Shown: in pieces, positions 18,459 to 27,969 of the stretch
How positions within the stretch are numbered: position 1 is the first letter of the stretch
Layout: each line of letters opens with the position of its first letter
Assembly: GCF_963555915.1 (NCBI RefSeq)
Contig: NZ_CAUVXL010000034.1
Coordinates: 1-48,511, forward strand
Length of the DNA stretch: 48,511 nt
Direction: 5' to 3'
DNA from: Protofrankia sp963555915
Lineage (GTDB): Bacteria; Actinomycetota; Actinomycetes; Frankiales; Frankiaceae
Position numbers and translations under genes: made by a program
Notes under the pieces: model-generated
Databases searched by the model: none
The model's input: the letters and a program-made list of their open reading frames with translations, nothing else
Told to the model about the DNA's origin: nothing

Positions 18459-20792
18459 TTGAGACTCGCTATCGGTGGAGTGATCGCCGTTGTCGCTCTG
18501 GCGGTGGCCGGACGACGGTTCTACTGGTTGTTCAGGCTGATCCGCCAGGGTCAGCCCGCTCCCGGTCGGTTCGACGGAGCCGGCGTGCGCCTGTGGAGTG
18601 AGATCAGCGAGGTCGGCGGTCAGCGGAAGCTGCTGAAGTGGACGGTCCCCGGGATCGCGCATGCCTTCACCTTCTGGGGCTTCACGATCCTCATGCTGAC
18701 CGTGATCGAGGCGTTCGGCGCCCTGTTCGATGATCACTTCCACATCCCGCTGTTCGGGCACTGGGCGGCGGTCGGCTTCATTGAGGACTTCTTCACCGTC
18801 GCGGTCCTGGCAGGGCTGGCGGCCTTCACGGTCATCCGGCTGCGCAACGCCCCCGCCCGCCTCGAGCGAAAGTCGCGGTTCTACGGGTCACACACGGGGC
18901 CGGCCTGGGTCATCCTCGGGATGATCACATCGGTAATGGTCACCCTGCTGATCCTGCGTGGCGCCCAGTTCAACGCCGGCACCCACCCGCAGGGGGACAC
19001 CAGGTGGGCCTTTGCCTCGTATCTGGTCAGCCGTCCGCTGGACGCCTTCTCGACGTCGATCAACGGGCACATCGAGACGGTCTTCCTACTGCTCAACATC
19101 GCCATCATCATGGGCTTCCTGGTGCTGGTCGCCTACTCCAAGCACCTGCACATCTTCCTCGCGCCGATCAACGTCATCACCAAGCGCGAGCCCAGGGCGC
19201 TCGGCTCGCTCGGCAGCACTCCTGACATCGAGAGCCTGATGGAGGCTGACGACCCGATCGTCGGCGTCGGCAAGATCGAGGACTTCTCCTGGAAGGCGAT
19301 GCTCGACTTCTCCACCTGCACGGAGTGCGGGCGGTGTCAGAGCCAGTGCCCGGCCTGGAACACCGGCAAGCCGCTGTCACCGAAGCTTCTGATCATGGAC
19401 TTGCGCGACCATCTGTTCGCCAAGGCGCCGTACCTGCTCGCAGCCAACGGTGCCGGGGACGGCGACGAAGCCGGGGCCGGGGCTGGAGCCGAAGCCGGGG
19501 CCGGGGCTGGAGCCGGGGCCGGTGCCGCGGCGGCCACCGGCACCGCGGACGCGTCGGCGAAGCACGTCGTCCACCACGTACCCGAGTCGGGCTTCGGGCG
19601 GGTCCCCGAGCCCGGTCGGCCGCAGGCCGATCGGCCGCTCGTCGGTACCGAGGAGGAAGGCGGGGTGATCGACCCCGACGTCCTGTGGTCCTGCACCAAC
19701 TGCGGCGCCTGCGTCGAACAGTGTCCCGTCGACATCGAGCATGTCGACCACATCATCGACATGCGTCGCTACCAGGTGATGATTGAGTCGGCGTTCCCGA
19801 GCGAGGCCGGCGTGATGCTGCGCAACCTGGAGAACAACGGCAACCCATGGGGTGTCTCGCCCCGGGTCCGCACCGAGTGGACCGAGGGTCTGGCGTTCGA
19901 CGTCCGCGTGCTCGACGACGGCGAGGCCATCCCCGACGATGTCGAGTACCTGTACTGGGTGGGTTGCGCCGGGGCCATCGAGGACCGGGCCAAGAAGGTC
20001 TCCCGGGCGTTCGCCGAACTGCTGCACATCGCCGGGGTGTCGTTCGCCATCCTCGGCACGAGCGAGTCCTGCACCGGTGACCCGGCCCGCAGGCTCGGCA
20101 ACGAGTACCTGTACCAGGAGATGGCCAAGGCCAACATCGAGGTCCTCAACGCCGCGGCCCCGAAGAAGATCGTGGCCACCTGCCCGCACTGCTTCAACAG
20201 CCTCGCGAACGAGTACCCGGCACTGGGTGGGACATACGAGGTCATCCATCACACGCAGCTGCTCGGCACGCTCGTCGAGGACGGACGGCTCGTGCCCGTC
20301 CAGCCGGTGGACTCCTCCGTCACCTACCACGACCCGTGTTTCCTCGGTCGACACAACCAGGTCTACACCCCGCCGCGGGAGATCCTCAACAGCATTCCGG
20401 GCCTGCGCAGCCAGGAGATGCACCGCTGCAAGGAGCGCGGCTTCTGCTGTGGCGCCGGTGGCGCCCGCATGTGGATGGAAGAGAAGATCGGGAAGCGGGT
20501 CAACGTCGAACGGGTGGATGAGGCGCTCGCGCTCGATCCGGACATCGTCTCCACGGCCTGTCCGTTCTGCATCGTCATGCTGACCGATGCCGTGACCGAG
20601 AAGAAGCAGTCGGGTGGGGCGAAGGAGGGCGTCGAGGTCCTCGACGTCTCTCAGCTGCTCGCCCGCTCGCTGGCCGCACCGGTCCAGGCCGGGGGCATCC
20701 CGACGGCCACGGTGGGCACCACGGTTGCCGCGGACGCGGCCGGGTCGACAGACGGGGCGACAGACGGGGCGGGAGCATCCGGGTCCGACTGA
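18459..20792 (+). CDS. EtfD-like membrane Fe-S oxidoreductase (HdrD/CCG domain)
   Basis: A protein of about 777 residues. The N-terminal third has five to six membrane helices (nitrate-reductase gamma-like). Two 4Fe-4S motifs follow: CTECGRCQSQCPAW and CTNCGACVEQCPVD. The C-terminal part has two cysteine-rich CCG domains: CPHCFNSLANEYP, YHDPCFLGRHN and FCCGAGGARMW. This order matches mycobacterial Rv0338c/EtfD, which passes electrons from electron-transfer flavoprotein to menaquinone in beta-oxidation. A low-complexity Ala/Gly linker (about 35 residues, near 19450-19550) separates the two Fe-S motifs. The start is TTG 18459 or GTG 18456; GGAGG just upstream fits the TTG better. A strong terminator follows the stop. 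Confidence 0.88.
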   Translation: MRLAIGGVIAVVALAVAGRRFYWLFRLIRQGQPAPGRFDGAGVRLWSEISEVGGQRKLLKWTVPGIAHAFTFWGFTILMLTVIEAFGALFDDHFHIPLFGHWAAVGFIEDFFTVAVLAGLAAFTVIRLRNAPARLERKSRFYGSHTGPAWVILGMITSVMVTLLILRGAQFNAGTHPQGDTRWAFASYLVSRPLDAFSTSINGHIETVFLLLNIAIIMGFLVLVAYSKHLHIFLAPINVITKREPRALGSLGSTPDIESLMEADDPIVGVGKIEDFSWKAMLDFSTCTECGRCQSQCPAWNTGKPLSPKLLIMDLRDHLFAKAPYLLAANGAGDGDEAGAGAGAEAGAGAGAGAGAAAATGTADASAKHVVHHVPESGFGRVPEPGRPQADRPLVGTEEEGGVIDPDVLWSCTNCGACVEQCPVDIEHVDHIIDMRRYQVMIESAFPSEAGVMLRNLENNGNPWGVSPRVRTEWTEGLAFDVRVLDDGEAIPDDVEYLYWVGCAGAIEDRAKKVSRAFAELLHIAGVSFAILGTSESCTGDPARRLGNEYLYQEMAKANIEVLNAAAPKKIVATCPHCFNSLANEYPALGGTYEVIHHTQLLGTLVEDGRLVPVQPVDSSVTYHDPCFLGRHNQVYTPPREILNSIPGLRSQEMHRCKERGFCCGAGGARMWMEEKIGKRVNVERVDEALALDPDIVSTACPFCIVMLTDAVTEKKQSGGAKEGVEVLDVSQLLARSLAAPVQAGGIPTATVGTTVAADAAGSTDGATDGAGASGSD

Positions 20793-20802
20793 TGTGGTGA
20801 CG

Positions 20803-20865
20803 CCCGAAACGATGTGAGTCCACTGTCATGGTGACAGCACCGGATTCACATCGTTTCGGGTTTTT
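20803..20865. terminator. strong bidirectional terminator
   Basis: Perfect 15-base arms, CCCGAAACGATGTGA (20803-20817) and its complement (20846-20860), are followed by TTTTT. A second stem, CTGTCA (20823-20828) and TGACAG (20832-20837), sits in the loop. It ends the Fe-S oxidoreductase transcript and faces the 3' end of the convergent gene. Confidence 0.9.
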
Positions 20866-20871
20866 CCGGAC

Positions 20872-22812
20872 TCAGTGGGACGGGCGGCTGCGGGTCAGCT
20901 GCGCCATGCGGCGCGCGCCCGGGAGCATCGTCAGCCGTGGCCAGACCAGGAACGCCTCGGCTTCAAGCATGGCCAGGGCGATGCGAGGAAGGTCACGGTT
21001 CGTTGGAAAGCAGATGTAGCGCGGCGACCACTGCGGTTGGAACTTCGCGTTGAACCGGTAAAGGCTGTCGATCTGGAACCAGCGGGAGAGGAAGACCAGC
21101 AGCCCTCGGAAACGTCGGGTCACCGGCCCGGCACCGAGTCGCTGGCCGCGTTCCAAGGCGGACCGGAAGAAGGCGAAGTTCAAGGACAGCCGGTCCACGT
21201 TCAGCCCGGTCGCGGCCCGTACCGCCGAGACGATCAGGAAGTCGTTCAGCCCGTTGTCCGCGGCGCGGTCGCGCACCATCATGTCCAGCGAAAGGCCCCG
21301 AGGTCCCCACGGGACGAAGTGCAGCAGCGCCCGCAGCCGCGGTTCGCTCCTTTTGTCCAGCGACCCGTCGCGGTCCTGCGCGCTGCCTGAGTGTGCGCTG
21401 CCCGAACCGCCGCTGCCCGAACCGCCGCAGCCCGAACCACCGCTGTCGGGCCCGTTGCGGTCAAAGGCCATAACCACGACGCAGTTGTCGTCGCTGGGTT
21501 CACCGATCCGGCCGAGTGCCATGGAGAAACCGCGTTCGGTTTCCGCCCCGCGCCACGCCTCGGCCTGCTCCTTCACCCGTTTGCGTTCGTCGGCGGGCAG
21601 GTCGCCCATCCGAAGGGCACGGCAGGTGTAGCCGGCTCGCTCGACCCGGCCGACAGCTTGCCGGACGTTTCGCATGTCGCGGCCTTCAAGGGTGAAGGTC
21701 CGCACATCGATGATTGCTTCGTCGCCGAATTCGAGCGCGGACAGGCCGACCCGTTCCCACGCTTTTCCGCCGGTTTCGGAACAGCCGATTACTGCTGGTA
21801 TCCAGGCGTGTTCGGCGGCGATCCGCAGGAACTCGCGGATCGCGCCCGGCCATGCTTCGTTGTCACCGAGCGGATCGCCGCTGGCGAGCATCACCCCGGA
21901 CACCACCCGGTAGGCCACGCAGGCCTTGCTCGTCGGCGACCAGACGACGGTCTTGTCGCCGCGCAGGGCGAAGTAACCCAGCGAGTCGGCGTCCCCGTGC
22001 CGCGTGAGCAGCGCGCGCATCCGCTCGACGTCCTCGGCGGACAGTCGCGGGCGTGGTTCCGGCGGGCGTAGCGCCAGGTACACGACAGCGACGATGGTGA
22101 GCAGGCCCATGGTGAGCAGCATCCGGGTGACGAGGTCGGAGAGCCGATCGGAGCTGAACCGGAGCGGTCCGTGGATGCCTACCAGGCCCTCGACGACGTG
22201 TGTGAACTGAGTGGTCAGCGGATGCGGGCCCAGTAGACGGCCGGCGCCCATCCGCAGCAGGAGCATCCCGACTGTGATCGAGGCCGCGGTGAGGAGCAGC
22301 CCGACCCACAGCGCCCGCCACCGGGTCGTCGGATCACCCTTGGCCTGGAACTCGCCACGGGCCAGCACCAGCCCGACGACCAGCGCCGCCGACGCGACCG
22401 CTTCTTCGACGTCGAGACCTTTGACCACGTGCAGGACGACGCTTGCGCTCAGCAGCGTCACCACACCGAGCCACGCGCGGCGTTTGCGTCGGCGCAGACC
22501 ACGGGCGAGTAGCAGCAGGAGGAGTCCGACCACCACGGTGAAGGCGGCGGCCTGGCGCGATGCCGCCCCCGGCAGGATCTGACGGATCACGTCCAGCCGG
22601 TCGCGCCACTCCGGCGTGACCGCCGACACGATGTCGATCAGTCCAGCAATGAACACCAGAGCAGCGGCCACGGTCGGGACCCATGAGCGGTTCCAGGCCG
22701 GCAACAGAGGTCGTGCCGGCCGTGAGCTCCCATGATTTCCATGGGCATCGCCGCCGAGCTGGCTCGTTGCGGTGGCCTTCGTGGGAGGGCTGTCGCGGCT
22801 GACGGTTGTCAC
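20872..22812 (-). CDS. MprF/LysX-like membrane protein (DUF2156, phosphatidylglycerol lysyltransferase domain)
   Basis: A 646-residue protein. About six membrane segments lie in residues 45-255. They are followed by a cytoplasmic DUF2156 domain of the GNAT-like fold: GYFALRGDKTVVW, YRVVSGVMLASGDPLGD, ETERGFSMALGRIGEP and GLNDFLIVSAVRAA. This domain transfers aminoacyl groups to phosphatidylglycerol in MprF and LysX. The lysyl-tRNA synthetase part of LysX is absent, so the donor would be charged tRNA from elsewhere. A Gly/Ser-rich insertion (GGSGCGGSGSGGSGSAHSGS) interrupts the catalytic domain near residue 460. The start is GTG 22812 with AAAGGAGG upstream. Confidence 0.85.
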   Translation of the reverse strand: MTTVSRDSPPTKATATSQLGGDAHGNHGSSRPARPLLPAWNRSWVPTVAAALVFIAGLIDIVSAVTPEWRDRLDVIRQILPGAASRQAAAFTVVVGLLLLLLARGLRRRKRRAWLGVVTLLSASVVLHVVKGLDVEEAVASAALVVGLVLARGEFQAKGDPTTRWRALWVGLLLTAASITVGMLLLRMGAGRLLGPHPLTTQFTHVVEGLVGIHGPLRFSSDRLSDLVTRMLLTMGLLTIVAVVYLALRPPEPRPRLSAEDVERMRALLTRHGDADSLGYFALRGDKTVVWSPTSKACVAYRVVSGVMLASGDPLGDNEAWPGAIREFLRIAAEHAWIPAVIGCSETGGKAWERVGLSALEFGDEAIIDVRTFTLEGRDMRNVRQAVGRVERAGYTCRALRMGDLPADERKRVKEQAEAWRGAETERGFSMALGRIGEPSDDNCVVVMAFDRNGPDSGGSGCGGSGSGGSGSAHSGSAQDRDGSLDKRSEPRLRALLHFVPWGPRGLSLDMMVRDRAADNGLNDFLIVSAVRAATGLNVDRLSLNFAFFRSALERGQRLGAGPVTRRFRGLLVFLSRWFQIDSLYRFNAKFQPQWSPRYICFPTNRDLPRIALAMLEAEAFLVWPRLTMLPGARRMAQLTRSRPSH

Positions 22813-23030
22813 GGACGGTGCCTCCTTTCCCTGCGTCAGGTCCGGTGGCCGTCAGTGGCACGAAAGATCATAGTCGCGCCGCCGCTGGCCGGCTGGGTAC
22901 GGGTATCGGTCTGAGACCTGTCCGGCCCGCTTGGGACCGCCCGCGGGACGTTACCTCGCGTGCCGCACGGTCAGGCACGGGTGTCCCCGGGTAGGACGAT
23001 CCCGCAGGCGCTCCCGAGAGGACTGAACGG

Positions 23031-23846
23031 ATGCTCGGACTACCCGAACACATCAGGGCACGCCTCTTCGACCTGGATGGTGTGCTGACGCAGACGGCCG
23101 CCGTCCACGCCGCAGCCTGGAAGGAGATGTTCGACACATTCCTCCGCCGGCGGGCGGAACGCACCGATGATCCATTTATTCCGTTCAGCGTTGCTGACGA
23201 TTATCCCCCCTATGTTGACGGCAAGCCCCGGGTGGACGGCATCAGGTCGTTTCTCGCTTCCCGTCACATCGAACTGCCCCAAGGTGGCCCGGACGATCCT
23301 CCATCCGCCGACACAGTCCATGGCCTGGGCAAACGCAAGAACGAACTCGTAACAGCCATGATCCGTAAAGGTGGCGTTGCCTCCTATCCCGGTTCTGTAC
23401 GTTACCTCCGAGCACTGGCGACTGCAGGCGTCCCACGGGCCGTCGTATCGTCGAGCGCGAACTGCGCGGAGGTACTTGCCGCCGCCGGCATCGATAGTCT
23501 GCTACCTGTCCGGATCGACGGTATTGTCGCCGAACGCGAGCACCTGGCGGGTAAGCCGGCGCCTGACACCTTTCTGGCCGGTGCCCGCGCGCTCGGCGTG
23601 GTGCCGTCGCGCGCGGCGGTATTCGAAGACGCGATCGCCGGGGTCGAGGCGGGCAGGGCCGGAGGTTTCGGGTTCGTCGTCGGCGTCGACCGGGTCGGAC
23701 ATGCGGACGCTCTGCGCTCGCATGGTGCGGATATCGTCATCTCCGACCTCGGTGAGCTGTTCGACACCGACGACGTCGCCGGCAGTATGGGCACCGACCG
23801 TGCGGGTGCGGACCGTGCGGTCCGCGGCAGCGGGAGCGGCTCGTGA
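23031..23846 (+). CDS. beta-phosphoglucomutase-like HAD hydrolase
   Basis: A 271-residue HAD protein. Motif I is FDLDGVLT (nucleophile and acid/base Asp), followed by a helical cap, motif II VVSSSANC, motif III AGKPAPDTF and motif IV VFEDAIAGVEAG. The cap and the GKRKNELV segment are typical of beta-phosphoglucomutase, which turns beta-glucose 1-phosphate into glucose 6-phosphate. The next gene, a GH65 phosphorylase, would make exactly that substrate and starts inside this stop codon (GTGA). The acidic C-terminal tail is low in complexity. Function is well supported by pairing. Confidence 0.9.
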   Translation: MLGLPEHIRARLFDLDGVLTQTAAVHAAAWKEMFDTFLRRRAERTDDPFIPFSVADDYPPYVDGKPRVDGIRSFLASRHIELPQGGPDDPPSADTVHGLGKRKNELVTAMIRKGGVASYPGSVRYLRALATAGVPRAVVSSSANCAEVLAAAGIDSLLPVRIDGIVAEREHLAGKPAPDTFLAGARALGVVPSRAAVFEDAIAGVEAGRAGGFGFVVGVDRVGHADALRSHGADIVISDLGELFDTDDVAGSMGTDRAGADRAVRGSGSGS

Positions 23847-26281
23847 TCGGTAGCATGTCGTTTCCGGTCGATCCATGGCAGCTGCGCGAATGCGGCCTCG
23901 ATCCGAACCGGCTGGCCCGGGCGGAGTCGCTGTTCGCCCTGTCTAATGGGCATGTCGGCCTGCGGGCGAACCTCGATGAGGGAGAGCCGCACGCATTGCC
24001 CGGCAGCTATCTCAACTCCGTCCACGAGCTGCGGCCGTTGCCCTACGCGGAAGCCGGTTACGGCTACCCGGAGTCCGGCCAGACGATGATCAATATTACC
24101 AATGGAAAGCTCATCCGTCTGTTGGTGGATGATGAACCCTTCGACGTCCGGTACGGGGACCTGCGGTCCCACGAACGGATCCTGGACTTCCGCCGGGGCG
24201 TGCTGAGCCGGACCGCCGAATGGGTGTCACCGGCGGGCCAAGCGGTCCGCGTGTCATCGGTGCGGTTGGTCTCCTTCGTGCAGCGGGCCATGGCGGCGAT
24301 CTGCTACGAGGTCGAGCCACTGGACGCCTCGGCCCGGCTCGTCGTGCAGTCCGAACTGGTCGCCAACGAGCAGTTGCCGACACAGTCCGCGGACCCGCGG
24401 GCCGCCGCCGTACTGGAGGCTCCGCTGGTGGCGGAGTGGAACGGCAGCCACGGTTCGCATGCCGAGCTGGTGCACCGGACGCGGCACAGCGGCATCCGGG
24501 TCGCCGCCGCCATGGATCATGTCATTGACCGGCGGTCCGCGACCGGGGTGACCGCTGAGAGTGATGCCGATTCCTGCCGGGTGACCATCACCATCCTGCT
24601 GGATCCAGGCCAGAAGTTGCGGTTTGTCAAGTTCATCGCGTATGGCTGGTCGGTACAGCGTTCCCTGCCGGCCCTGCGCGACCAGGCCGCGGCCGCGCTG
24701 ACCGCCGCCCGTCAGACCGGCTGGGCGGGGCTGCTCACCGAACAGCGGGCCTATCTTGACGACTTCTGGGCCCGTGCGGACGTCGAGGTCGACGGTGATG
24801 CCGAGGTGCAGCAGGCCGTCCGTTTCGCCCTGTTCCACGTCCTGTCCGCGAGTGCGCGGGCCGAGCGTCGGCCGATTCCGGCGAAGGGTCTCACCGGTCC
24901 CGGATACGACGGCCACACGTTCTGGGATTCGGAAAGCTACGTCCTTCCCGTGCTCACCTACACCGTGCCGAACGCGGCGGCGGATGCGCTGCGGTGGCGG
25001 CAGGCGACCCTGCCCATGGCCCGGGAACGGGCCCACCTGCTCGGCCTCTCCGGCGCGGCCTTCCCATGGCGGACCATTCACGGAGAGGAGTGCTCCGGGT
25101 ACTGGCCCGCCGGCACGGCGGCGTTCCACATCAATGCGGATATAGCGGACGCGGTCGTGCGTCATGTCCGCGTCACCGGCGACGACGTATTCGACCGGGA
25201 AATCGGCCTGGAACTGTTGGTTGAAACGGCCAGGCTCTGGCGGTCTCTGGGTCATCATGACCTGGATGGCGCCTTCAACATCGACGGAGTCACCGGGCCG
25301 GACGAGTACAGCGCGGTCGTCGACAACAACATCTATACCAATGTGATGGCACAGCAGAATCTGGTGGAGGCGGCGAACGCGGTCCGGCGGCATCCGGAGA
25401 AGGCGCACGAACTGGGCGTGAACGCCGAGGAGGCCGCGTCCTGGCGGGACGCCGCCGAGAACATGTGCATCCCCTTCGATGAAAAGCTGGGCGTGCACCC
25501 CCAGTCGGCTGGGTTCACCCGCCATCAGGTGTGGGATTTTGAGCAGACGCGTCCTGACCAGTACCCGCTCCTCCTGCATTTTCCGTATTTCGACCTGTAC
25601 CGCAAACAGGTGGTGAAGCAGGCAGATCTGGTGTTGGCGATGCAACGCCGGGGGGAGTCGTTCACCGACGAGCAGAAGGCCCGCAACTTCGCCTACTACG
25701 AGGGGCTAACCGTTCGCGACTCTTCGTTGTCCTCATCGGCCCAGGCGGTGTTGGCGGCCGAGGTCGGGCATCTCGGGCTTGCCCATGACTACCTGCGCGA
25801 AGCGGCACTGATCGACCTTCGTGACCTGGACGGCCGCGCCCTCGACGGCTTGCACATGGCGTCACTGGCCGGAAGCTGGATCGCGCTGGTCGAGGGGTTC
25901 GGCGGGCTGCGTGACTACCCCGGACCCGCCAACTCGGGAACAGGAAACTCGGGAACGGTCAACTCGGGAACGGCCAACCCGGCCACCCTGTCGTTCGCGC
26001 CCCGGCTGCCGGAGGGGATCAGCAGGCTCGCGTTCATCGTGTGCCCACGGGGACGGCGGCTGCGGGTCGAGGTCACCGACGCCGTCGCATGCTACGTCCT
26101 GCTGCGGGGCGACCCGATCACCATCCTGCATCATGGTGAAGTTCTCGAGGTGTCGATGGCGGGTCCGGTGTGCCGTGATGTGCCTGCCACCCCGGCCCGG
26201 CCCCGGCCGCTGCAGCCACCCGGGCGGGAACCGGAGCTCTTTCGCACCGATGGGGGGACCTCTGATCGCCTGACCCGTTGA
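23843..26281 (+). CDS. glycoside hydrolase family 65 (disaccharide phosphorylase)
   Basis: An 812-residue GH65 enzyme. An N-terminal beta-sandwich (ESLFALSNGHVGLRANLDEG) is followed by the (alpha/alpha)6 barrel, with GYDGHTFWDSESYVLPVL, FPWRTIHGEECSGYW and the general acid glutamate in VTGPDEYSAVVDNNI. The phosphate-site region DSSLSSSAQAVLAAEVGHL is present, arguing for phosphorolysis rather than hydrolysis. The product would be beta-glucose 1-phosphate, handled by the coupled upstream mutase. The disaccharide (trehalose, maltose, kojibiose or another) cannot be told. A tandem NSGTGNSGTVNSGTAN linker occurs near residue 700. The start may be GTG 23843 or ATG 23855. Confidence 0.93.
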   Translation: MIGSMSFPVDPWQLRECGLDPNRLARAESLFALSNGHVGLRANLDEGEPHALPGSYLNSVHELRPLPYAEAGYGYPESGQTMINITNGKLIRLLVDDEPFDVRYGDLRSHERILDFRRGVLSRTAEWVSPAGQAVRVSSVRLVSFVQRAMAAICYEVEPLDASARLVVQSELVANEQLPTQSADPRAAAVLEAPLVAEWNGSHGSHAELVHRTRHSGIRVAAAMDHVIDRRSATGVTAESDADSCRVTITILLDPGQKLRFVKFIAYGWSVQRSLPALRDQAAAALTAARQTGWAGLLTEQRAYLDDFWARADVEVDGDAEVQQAVRFALFHVLSASARAERRPIPAKGLTGPGYDGHTFWDSESYVLPVLTYTVPNAAADALRWRQATLPMARERAHLLGLSGAAFPWRTIHGEECSGYWPAGTAAFHINADIADAVVRHVRVTGDDVFDREIGLELLVETARLWRSLGHHDLDGAFNIDGVTGPDEYSAVVDNNIYTNVMAQQNLVEAANAVRRHPEKAHELGVNAEEAASWRDAAENMCIPFDEKLGVHPQSAGFTRHQVWDFEQTRPDQYPLLLHFPYFDLYRKQVVKQADLVLAMQRRGESFTDEQKARNFAYYEGLTVRDSSLSSSAQAVLAAEVGHLGLAHDYLREAALIDLRDLDGRALDGLHMASLAGSWIALVEGFGGLRDYPGPANSGTGNSGTVNSGTANPATLSFAPRLPEGISRLAFIVCPRGRRLRVEVTDAVACYVLLRGDPITILHHGEVLEVSMAGPVCRDVPATPARPRPLQPPGREPELFRTDGGTSDRLTR

Positions 26282-26324
26282 TCGCCTGACCTGTTGGCTG
26301 CCTGGGTTTCTGATCGTCGCATGG

Positions 26325-26930
26325 TTACGGCAGGGTCGGGTCGCGGTTGCCCGGTGGCACCGCCGCGCGGGTGAAGTCGCGGTACGCGCGGGACGGCGTC
26401 GGGCCGCGTTGACCCTGGTAGCGGGAACCGTAGACGGCTGAACCATAGGGATGGGTGGCCGGGGAGGAGAGCCGGAACAGGCAGAGCTGTCCGATCTTCA
26501 TCCCCGGCCAGAGTTTGATCGGCAAGGTCGCGACATTCGACAGCTCAAGGGTGACGTGGCCGGAGAAGCCGGGGTCGATGAAACCGGCGGTGGAGTGCGT
26601 GAGCAGGCCCAGGCGTCCGAGGCTGGACTTGCCCTCCAGCCGGCCGGCGAGATCGTCGGGCAGGGTGATGATCTCCAGTGTGGAGCCGAGCACGAACTCG
26701 CCGGGATGCAGGACGAACGGCTCGTCGTCGTCCGGGGCGATGAGGTCGGTGAGGTCCTCCTGCTCGACGGCGGGGTCGATGTGGCTGTACCGGTGGTTCT
26801 GAAACACCCGGAACCACCGGTCGAGCCGCAGGTCGACGCTGCTCGGCTGGACGAGCGCCGGATCGTACGGGTCCAGGCATACGCGGCCCGCGACGATCTC
26901 CGCTCGGATGTCCCCGTCAGACAGCAGCAC
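26325..26930 (-). CDS. dcd: dCTP deaminase
   Basis: A 201-residue enzyme of the dUTPase fold that converts dCTP to dUTP or, in bifunctional forms, to dUMP. The start is GTG 26930, giving VLLSDGDIRAEIVAGRV, the expected N-terminus. Key motifs are QPSSVDLRLD, HPGEFVLGSTLE, LEGKSSLGRLGLLTH and AGFIDPGFSGHVTLELSN, whose Glu in HVTLE is catalytic. The C-terminal YGSRYQGQRGPTPSR closes over the substrate. It resembles the mycobacterial form, which also hydrolyses dUTP. It is convergent with the GH65 gene. In actinobacteria dcd often sits near tRNA-Gly, as here. Confidence 0.95.
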   Translation of the reverse strand: MLLSDGDIRAEIVAGRVCLDPYDPALVQPSSVDLRLDRWFRVFQNHRYSHIDPAVEQEDLTDLIAPDDDEPFVLHPGEFVLGSTLEIITLPDDLAGRLEGKSSLGRLGLLTHSTAGFIDPGFSGHVTLELSNVATLPIKLWPGMKIGQLCLFRLSSPATHPYGSAVYGSRYQGQRGPTPSRAYRDFTRAAVPPGNRDPTLP

Positions 26931-27013
26931 GTTCGAGCACGCTACCGCTTGCGGTGGTTGCCGCGGCGGCCGCCGGTAGCTCCTGTCCCGCCGCGGGAGC
27001 CGGCCACGTCGAG

Positions 27014-27733
27014 CTACACGTCCTTCGGGGGTACCTCCGCCAGGTACTGGTTGGCCAGGAGCCACTGGACGGGCAGGGCATCGGTGGTCGGGTCGCAGCC
27101 CTGGGACGCTGGGATGAGCGAACACACCAGCTGGTACTGCTGACCGTTGCCGGGCTGGTCGAACCACGGGCGAATCGCTCCGGAGTAGACGTGAAACGCC
27201 TTCACTACCCGGTAGACGTGGTAGTCGCAACCACCCGGGTCCGCAGTGGAGTCCAGGTTGGACGGCGGGAGGGACCGGTCGGCGTATTTCGTTCCCTCGG
27301 GGGCGAGGAAGTTGCCGCCCGTCCCGCCGAACCGGTCGATTTCCTGCCCCGGGGTCAGCGCTGTCACCATTCGTATAGGAGTACCATTCGGATTGATGTA
27401 ATATCCGGAATTTGCGGGATATACCCAGTTTCCGAGGCCAAAAGGCGTCTGGATGGAAGGATCCCACCAGGTGTCCAGGAACTGCTGCGTGGGCTGGCCG
27501 CCGGTCCGGTCATAGAAGAAGAGCGTCTTGCCCACCGCGCCGAAGAACGGGAGGTTCGCCGGTCCGAGGCGGCGATCGTTGTCGAGGTTGGCCGCGGAGC
27601 ACTGGTCGAGCGGCGTGATCGACACCGTTGGCAGGCCGCTGGTGATCGCGATGTCGCCGGCGGTGGCGGATGTCGTGCCGCCGACGACCAGGACTCCGGT
27701 CGCCAGCGCGACGAGCGTCTTGCGAAATCGCAT
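27014..27733 (-). CDS. secreted TNT-domain protein (putative NAD+ glycohydrolase toxin)
   Basis: A 239-residue protein with a Sec signal peptide (MRFRKTLVALATGVLVVGG, cleavage probably near TSATAG). The C-terminal 110 residues match the TNT domain of the Mycobacterium tuberculosis CpnT toxin: QEIDRFGGTGGNFLAPEGT, YADRSLPPSNL, YHVYRVVKAFHVYSGAI and PWFDQPGNGQQYQLV. In CpnT this domain destroys NAD+. Here it is short and stand-alone, with an N-terminal half that resembles the pre-TNT region of secreted homologs. I see no obvious immunity gene beside it. A target outside the cell or in another organism is inferred. Confidence 0.82.
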   Translation of the reverse strand: MRFRKTLVALATGVLVVGGTTSATAGDIAITSGLPTVSITPLDQCSAANLDNDRRLGPANLPFFGAVGKTLFFYDRTGGQPTQQFLDTWWDPSIQTPFGLGNWVYPANSGYYINPNGTPIRMVTALTPGQEIDRFGGTGGNFLAPEGTKYADRSLPPSNLDSTADPGGCDYHVYRVVKAFHVYSGAIRPWFDQPGNGQQYQLVCSLIPASQGCDPTTDALPVQWLLANQYLAEVPPKDV

Positions 27734-27969
27734 GTGTTCCTCCCCGGGGTTGCGCTCACGTGGCGCATTGACTCCGGAGAGTAGTCATATGATCTAGCTA
27801 TCTCACATCGGGGCGCCGGTGCGGCGGTTCGCCACGTGTCATCACCCTGTCGACCTGGGTTCGACGCGGGTCGCCTCGAACCCCACACGGGCCCGGCGAC
27901 GCATACCGGCACGGGCGGGGCCTGCCCGCACCGCGACCGTGGCGGCCTGTACGATGCTGTACGTACTAC
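27734..27969. other. intergenic region with promoters for TNT gene and tRNA
   Basis: It is AT-richer near 27770-27800 (TAGTCATATGATCTAGCTAT), where a promoter for the TNT gene may lie. No gene is supported. Confidence 0.35.
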
